Shown: one piece after another, positions 58,631-64,000 of the stretch
How the letters are laid out: every line of letters starts with the position of its first letter
Numbering within the stretch: position 1 is the first letter of the stretch
Made by a program: the position numbers and the translations under genes
DNA from: Nocardia nova NBRC 15556
GTDB lineage: Bacteria; Actinomycetota; Actinomycetes; Mycobacteriales; Mycobacteriaceae
Length of the DNA stretch: 64,000 bases
Assembly: GCF_001613005.1 (NCBI RefSeq)
Contig: NZ_BDBN01000031.1
Coordinates: 36,907-100,906 of the forward strand
Direction: 5' to 3'
Notes under the pieces: model-generated
The model's database searches: none
Seen by the model: the letters and a program-made list of their open reading frames with translations, nothing else
Told to the model about the DNA's origin: nothing

Positions 58631-59233
58631 CTACCAGGTTATTTCGGGCAGTTCCACGTCGATCGGGAAAGGCTTCTCGATGCGCAACTGTTTGCGGAAG
58701 ACGCCACTGGGCGCGTAGCAACCGCCCTCGGGCAGCAGCTCGAACGTGTAAACGACCATCGCGTCATCCTCGTTCTCGACGCGCCAGAAGCACTTGATGC
58801 CTGCCTCGGCATACTGCGCGGGACGAAGTTTACGATCCTTGGTCTTCGTGCTGGGCGAGACGATCTCTACGGCGAGATGCACGTCCCCCGACTGGTAGAC
58901 CGACGTATGCGGCCCGAACGCGGCCCGCGACACGATCAGAACGTCCGGCTCCGGCACGGAATGGCCCAGGTCGATGCCCTTCTCGGAGATCACGACCATC
59001 TCCGTCGGCAGGATCGGTCGTAACGCGGCCTTCAGCGTGTCCCGGACCTCGTCGTGCCAGGGATCAGCAGGGGCCATCATCACGACTTCACCGTCCAGCA
59101 GCTCGAAGTTGCCATCGACTACTTCCATCAAGCGAGGTAGATCTTCGGCGGTGAACCCGCCGGGTGGCGGCGTCGGCAACAGCACCATCCGACCGCGGAT
59201 CGGTTCGTCGTGGTGATGGTGGGCGACGGTCAT
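58631..59233 (-). CDS. Uma2-family putative endonuclease
   Basis: The protein is 200 residues of the Uma2/DUF820 family, a PD-(D/E)xK nuclease-like fold. Visible motifs are the N-terminal YELxxG-like FELLDGEVVMM and the core EPDVLIVSR with VHLAVEIVSPSTKTKDR. The basic His-rich start (HHHHDE) is unusual. Function in actinomycetes is not established. It lies just after rpoC on the same strand. Confidence 0.85.
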   Translation of the reverse strand: MTVAHHHHDEPIRGRMVLLPTPPPGGFTAEDLPRLMEVVDGNFELLDGEVVMMAPADPWHDEVRDTLKAALRPILPTEMVVISEKGIDLGHSVPEPDVLIVSRAAFGPHTSVYQSGDVHLAVEIVSPSTKTKDRKLRPAQYAEAGIKCFWRVENEDDAMVVYTFELLPEGGCYAPSGVFRKQLRIEKPFPIDVELPEITW

Positions 59234-59336
59234 ACCTGAAGGCTACCCGCTGGATCGATCGTGATCGGGTCCGTTTCCTCGCTCATTCGACTCGGTTCCA
59301 CCCGAAGGCGCTCGCACCGAGCGAACCGTGAATACG

Positions 59337-59372
59337 ATTCGGCCCCCGTTCCGTTCGGAACGGGGGCCGAAT
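59337..59372. terminator. Strong terminator after rpoC
   Basis: ATTCGGCCCCCGTTCC and its exact complement form a 16-bp stem with a 4-base loop, 20 bases past the rpoC stop. It ends the rpoBC operon; on the other strand it could end the preceding region too. Confidence 0.9.
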
Positions 59373-59391
59373 GTGGTTGTCCTCTACCGGA

Positions 59392-62300
59392 TTACCGGTA
59401 GTCGCTGAAACCGTAGTCGTCCAGCGGGACCGCGGCACCGGTGGTGGTGCCGAAGCCCTCCGGGCTGTAGTAGGTGTCGTCGTAGGACGGCACCGCGTAC
59501 GCCGCGGCACGGGCCTCTTCGGTCGGCTGCACCTGGATGTTGCGGTAGCGGTTGATACCGGTACCGGCCGGGATCAACTTACCGATGATCACGTTCTCCT
59601 TCAGGCCGATCAGCTTGTCGGAGCGGCAGTTGATCGCCGCGTCCGTCAAGACACGAGTCGTTTCCTGGAAGGAGGCCGCCGACAGCCACGAATCGGTGGC
59701 CAGCGACGCCTTGGTGATACCCATCAGCACCGGGCGACCCGACGCGGGCTCGCCACCCTCGGCGACGACGCGGCGGTTGGACGCCTCGAACTCCGAACGC
59801 TCCACCAGCGAACCGGGCAGGAACTCCGTCGCACCCGAGTCGATGATGGTCACGCGGCGCAGCATCTGGCGAACAATGACCTCGATGTGCTTGTCGTGGA
59901 TGGACACACCCTGCGACCGGTAGACCTCCTGGACCTCGTGGACCAGGTGGATCTGCACCTGACGCGGGCCCATCACACGCAGCACCTCGTGCGGATCGGC
60001 CGAGCCCTCCAGCAGCTGCTGGCCGACCTCGACGTGGTCGCCGTCGGCGAGCAGACGCTCGGAGCCGTCCTCGTGCTTGAACACCCGCAGACGCTGACGC
60101 TTCGACAGCTTGTCGTAGACCACCTCGTCCGAACCGTCGTCCGGAATGATCGTGATCTTGTAGAAGCGGTCGTCGTCCTCGAGCCGCACCCGGCCCGAGA
60201 CCTCCGCGATCGGCGCCTTGCCCTTGGGCACACGAGCCTCGAAGAGCTCCTGCACGCGGGGCAGACCGCCGGTGATGTCGTCACCCGCGACACCACCCTG
60301 GTGGAAGGTACGCATGGTCAGCTGGGTACCGGGCTCACCGATGGACTGGGCGGCGACGATACCGACGGCCTCACCGATGTCGACCAGCTTGCCGGTCGCC
60401 ATCGAGCGGCCGTAGCAGGTCGCACACACGCCGGTGCCGGTGGTGCAGGTGAGCACCGAGCGGACCTTGACGTCGGTGATGCCGGCCTCGAGCAGCGCCT
60501 CGATGGCGGGGTCGCCGAGGTCGTGACCCTTCTCCACGATGACGTTGCCGCCTGCGTCGACCGCGTCGGCGGCCAGCGTCCGGGCGTAGGTGCTGGTCTC
60601 CACGTGCGGATCGCGGATGAGCAGGCCGTCGGGCTGCTTCTCGGCGATCGCGACGAGGATGCCGCGCTCGGTGCCACAGTCCGTCTCGCGCACGATGACG
60701 TCCTGCGACACGTCCACCAGACGACGGGTCAGGTAACCCGAGTCGGCGGTACGAAGCGCGGTGTCGGCCAGACCCTTTCGCGCACCGTGGGTGTTGATGA
60801 AGTACTCCAGAACGGTCAGGCCCTCACGGAACGAGGACTTGATCGGCCGCGGAATGAACTCACCCTTCGGGTTGGTCACCAGACCCTTCATGCCCGCGAG
60901 GGTACGAGTCTGGGTGAAGTTACCCGTGGCGCCCGAATCGACGATCGTGATGATCGGGTTGTCGGCCGGGTAGTGCGCACGCAGCGCCTTACCGACCTCT
61001 TCGGTCGCTTCCTGCCAGATCTTGACCAGGGCGTTGTTGCGCTCCTGGTGGTCGAGAGCACCACGCTGGTACTTCTTCTCGATCTGGTCGGACTGCGCCT
61101 CGTAGCGCTCCATGATCTCGGCCTTCTCCGGCGGAACGAGAACGTCCGACATGGAGACGGTGACACCCGAACGCGTGGCCCAATAGAAGCCGGCGTCCTT
61201 GAGCTTGTCGACGGTCTGCGCGACCACGATCATCGGGTAGCGCTCGGCGAGATCGTTGATGATCGTCGCCTGCCGCTTCTTCGGCATCTGCTCGTTGATG
61301 AACGCATAGTCCGCGGGCAGCAGCTCGTTGAAGATGACCCGGCCCAGGGTGGTCTCGCACAGCCACGCGTCGCCGCGCTGCCAGCCCTCGGGGAACAGCT
61401 CAGCCTCGATGTCCTTCGGCGGGCGCTGATCGGTCAGGCGCACCTTGATCAGCGAACGAACCGTCAGCTCGCCGCGGTCGACGGCCATCTGGGCCTCGGC
61501 CGGCGACGCGTAGACGCCCTGCTCGGGAGCATCCGCGGTGGCAGGCCGGTACTCGCCCTTGGCGCCCTCTTCCAGGCGGGTCAGGTAGTACAGACCGGTC
61601 ACCATGTCCAGACGCGGCATGGCCAGCGGGCGGCCGGACGCCGGGGACAGGATGTTGTTCGACGACAGCATCAGGATGCGGGCCTCGGCCTGCGCCTCCG
61701 CCGACAGCGGCAGGTGCACGGCCATCTGGTCACCGTCGAAGTCGGCGTTGAAGGCCTCACAGACCAACGGGTGCAGCTGGATGGCCTTACCTTCGACCAG
61801 CAGCGGCTCGAAGGCCTGGATACCCAGGCGGTGCAGCGTGGGCGCACGGTTCAGCATGACCGGGTGCTCGGCGATGACCTCTTCGAGGACGTCCCACACC
61901 TGGGCACGCTGCCGCTCGACCATCCGCTTGGCGGACTTGATGTTCTGCGCGTGGTTCAGGTCGACCAGACGCTTCATCACGAACGGCTTGAACAGCTCCA
62001 GCGCCATCAGCTTGGGCAGACCACACTGGTGCAGCTTCAGCTGCGGACCGACGACGATGACCGAACGGCCGGAGTAGTCGACGCGCTTACCGAGCAGGTT
62101 CTGACGGAAACGACCCTGCTTACCCTTGAGCAGATCGCTCAGGGACTTCAGCGGGCGGTTACCGGGGCCGGTCACCGGGCGACCGCGACGGCCGTTGTCG
62201 AACAGCGCGTCCACGGACTCCTGCAGCATCCGCTTCTCGTTGTTGACGATGATCTCGGGGGCGCCGAGGTCGATCAGTCGCTTGAGGCGGTTGTTGCGGT

Positions 62301-63345
62301 TGATCACGCGGCGGTACAGGTCGTTCAGGTCGGAGGTGGCGAAGCGGCCACCGTCGAGCTGAACCATCGGGCGCAGCTCCGGCGGGATCACCGGAACGGC
62401 GTCGAGGACCATGCCCATCGGCGAGTTGCCGTTGGACTGGAAGGCCGCGACGACCTTCAGGCGCTTGAGCGCGCGCAGCTTCTTCTGGCCCTTACCGGTG
62501 CGAATGGTTTCGCGCAGGTTCTCGGCCTCGGCGTCGATGTCGAAGTTCTCCATCAGCTTCTGGATGGCTTCGGCACCCATCGCGCCGGTGAAGTACTCGC
62601 CGTAGCGGTCCTGCAGCTCGCGGTAGAGGACCTCGTCCACGATCAGCTGCTTGGGAGCCAGCTTGGTGAAGGTGGTCCAGATCTCGTCGAGCCGGTCCAG
62701 CTCGCGCTGGGCGCGGTCGCGCAGCTGGCGCATCTCGCGCTCGCCGCCGTCCTTGACCTTGCGGCGGACGTCGGACTTGGCACCCTCGGCCTCGAGCTCG
62801 GCCAGGTCGGCCTCGAGCTTCTGGGCGCGGGCCTCCAGGTCGGCATCGCGCTGGTCGGCGATCGCCTTCTTCTCGACCTCCATCTCCGCCTCGAGCGTGG
62901 ACAGCTCGTTGTGGCGCAGATCCTCGTCGACGGTGGTGATGACGTAGGCGGCGAAGTAGATGATCTTCTCGAGATCCTTCGGCGCCAGGTCCAGCAGGTA
63001 ACCGAGGCGGCTCGGCACACCCTTGAAGTACCAGATGTGGGTGACCGGCGCGGCCAGCTCGATGTGGCCCATCCGCTCACGACGCACCTTGGCGCGAGTC
63101 ACCTCGACGCCACAGCGCTCACAGATGATGCCCTTGAAGCGGACGCGCTTGTACTTGCCGCAGTAGCATTCCCAGTCCCGGGTGGGACCGAAGATCTTCT
63201 CGCAGAACAAGCCGTCCTTCTCCGGCTTGAGCGTGCGGTAGTTGATGGTCTCCGGCTTCTTGACCTCACCGTAGGACCAGTTGCGAATGTCTTCGGCGGT
63301 CGCCAGGCCGATCCGGAGTTCATCGAAGAAGTTGACGTCTAGCAC
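59392..63345 (-). CDS. rpoC: RNA polymerase beta' subunit
   Basis: The protein is 1317 residues. The zinc-site [20 protein letters not shown] near the N-terminus, the catalytic [12 protein letters not shown] and the long conserved C-terminus ending [10 protein letters not shown] are present. The GTG at 63345 matches the mycobacterial start ([17 protein letters not shown]) and has AAGGAAG upstream. It lies 128 bases after rpoB. Confidence 0.99.
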   Translation of the reverse strand: MLDVNFFDELRIGLATAEDIRNWSYGEVKKPETINYRTLKPEKDGLFCEKIFGPTRDWECYCGKYKRVRFKGIICERCGVEVTRAKVRRERMGHIELAAPVTHIWYFKGVPSRLGYLLDLAPKDLEKIIYFAAYVITTVDEDLRHNELSTLEAEMEVEKKAIADQRDADLEARAQKLEADLAELEAEGAKSDVRRKVKDGGEREMRQLRDRAQRELDRLDEIWTTFTKLAPKQLIVDEVLYRELQDRYGEYFTGAMGAEAIQKLMENFDIDAEAENLRETIRTGKGQKKLRALKRLKVVAAFQSNGNSPMGMVLDAVPVIPPELRPMVQLDGGRFATSDLNDLYRRVINRNNRLKRLIDLGAPEIIVNNEKRMLQESVDALFDNGRRGRPVTGPGNRPLKSLSDLLKGKQGRFRQNLLGKRVDYSGRSVIVVGPQLKLHQCGLPKLMALELFKPFVMKRLVDLNHAQNIKSAKRMVERQRAQVWDVLEEVIAEHPVMLNRAPTLHRLGIQAFEPLLVEGKAIQLHPLVCEAFNADFDGDQMAVHLPLSAEAQAEARILMLSSNNILSPASGRPLAMPRLDMVTGLYYLTRLEEGAKGEYRPATADAPEQGVYASPAEAQMAVDRGELTVRSLIKVRLTDQRPPKDIEAELFPEGWQRGDAWLCETTLGRVIFNELLPADYAFINEQMPKKRQATIINDLAERYPMIVVAQTVDKLKDAGFYWATRSGVTVSMSDVLVPPEKAEIMERYEAQSDQIEKKYQRGALDHQERNNALVKIWQEATEEVGKALRAHYPADNPIITIVDSGATGNFTQTRTLAGMKGLVTNPKGEFIPRPIKSSFREGLTVLEYFINTHGARKGLADTALRTADSGYLTRRLVDVSQDVIVRETDCGTERGILVAIAEKQPDGLLIRDPHVETSTYARTLAADAVDAGGNVIVEKGHDLGDPAIEALLEAGITDVKVRSVLTCTTGTGVCATCYGRSMATGKLVDIGEAVGIVAAQSIGEPGTQLTMRTFHQGGVAGDDITGGLPRVQELFEARVPKGKAPIAEVSGRVRLEDDDRFYKITIIPDDGSDEVVYDKLSKRQRLRVFKHEDGSERLLADGDHVEVGQQLLEGSADPHEVLRVMGPRQVQIHLVHEVQEVYRSQGVSIHDKHIEVIVRQMLRRVTIIDSGATEFLPGSLVERSEFEASNRRVVAEGGEPASGRPVLMGITKASLATDSWLSAASFQETTRVLTDAAINCRSDKLIGLKENVIIGKLIPAGTGINRYRNIQVQPTEEARAAAYAVPSYDDTYYSPEGFGTTTGAAVPLDDYGFSDYR

Positions 63346-63473
63346 GTAACTTCCTTTCCCCTGTTCGGGTTCAGTATCGAGCAAAGTTCGCTAGTTCGTC
63401 CGCCGTGGCGGACCACTTCCGCGGAGCGGGAAACTATGCCCCGGCGCCCAATGCGGGCGCCGGGACCGATCGG

Positions 63474-64000
<527 letters not shown>

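Noticed and set aside
59371..63342. A 1323-codon open frame on plus across rpoC
   Set aside because: Complementary to rpoC; repetitive Leu/Asp/Val/Arg composition is typical of antisense shadow frames.

Overview
The window is high-GC DNA from a mycolic-acid actinomycete, most likely Nocardia or a close relative such as Rhodococcus. The reasons are the ribosomal and RNA polymerase proteins, which are of mycobacterial type, a steroid 9-alpha-hydroxylase reductase (kshB) behind a KstR-type operator, DUF3558 lipoproteins, a type VII secretion substrate pair, a mycofactocin-type glycosyltransferase and many TetR/MerR regulators. No tRNA, rRNA, CRISPR array or insertion sequence was seen. Both ends are cut inside genes: an NRPS on the left and rpoB on the right.

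Layout. 1-5.5 kb (minus): the first 711 codons of a C-A nonribosomal peptide synthetase, a candidate 42-residue peptide gene, a GAF-domain regulator and an mftF-like glycosyltransferase without the other mycofactocin genes. 5.8-14.2 kb: a TetR gene, kshB, an AlkD-like repair protein, a membrane protein with a heptad-repeat tail, a glutamate-racemase-like enzyme, a ferredoxin reductase with a KstR operator, an SPW membrane protein coupled to a TetR gene, and an apparent deletion scar joining a TetR remnant to a cupin gene. 14.2-21 kb: a long disordered protein, then the str operon (rpsL-rpsG-fusA-tuf) on minus. 21.4-25.3 kb: two DUF3558 lipoproteins, a NarL-type two-component system and a divergent membrane protein. 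25.3-29.4 kb: HPPD with a divergent Lrp regulator, a winged-helix protein and a quinone oxidoreductase. 29.5-35 kb: a two-gene type VII substrate operon (EspC-like plus lytic transglycosylase) facing two tandem receptor kinases. 35-45.3 kb: thioesterase, fprB, a SixA-like phosphatase and an electrophile/redox cluster with an AdhR-like MerR gene, then pirin, an aldo-keto reductase, a KstR-linked hotdog protein and a 45-residue peptide. 45.4-52.7 kb: a cupin, a MerR/DNA-sliding-clamp fusion regulator with a coupled helical-repeat partner, a phosphodiesterase, a diguanylate cyclase and a third receptor kinase. 52.8-59.2 kb: AraC + VOC + UvrA-like ATPase, an SDR/TetR pair and a Uma2 protein. 59.3-64 kb (minus): rpoC and the 3' end of rpoB.

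Themes. KstR-type sites occur at three places (kshB, ferredoxin reductase, hotdog protein), which suggests dispersed members of a steroid-catabolism regulon. DUF3558-like modules appear as free lipoproteins and, probably duplicated, as the outer domains of two kinases, which suggests cell-envelope sensing. Two MerR genes have textbook 19-bp-spacer promoters, and one of them (the sliding-clamp fusion) looks leaderless. The least explained items are the MerR-clamp/helical-repeat pair, the two small peptides, the orphan mftF-like gene and the heptad-repeat membrane protein.
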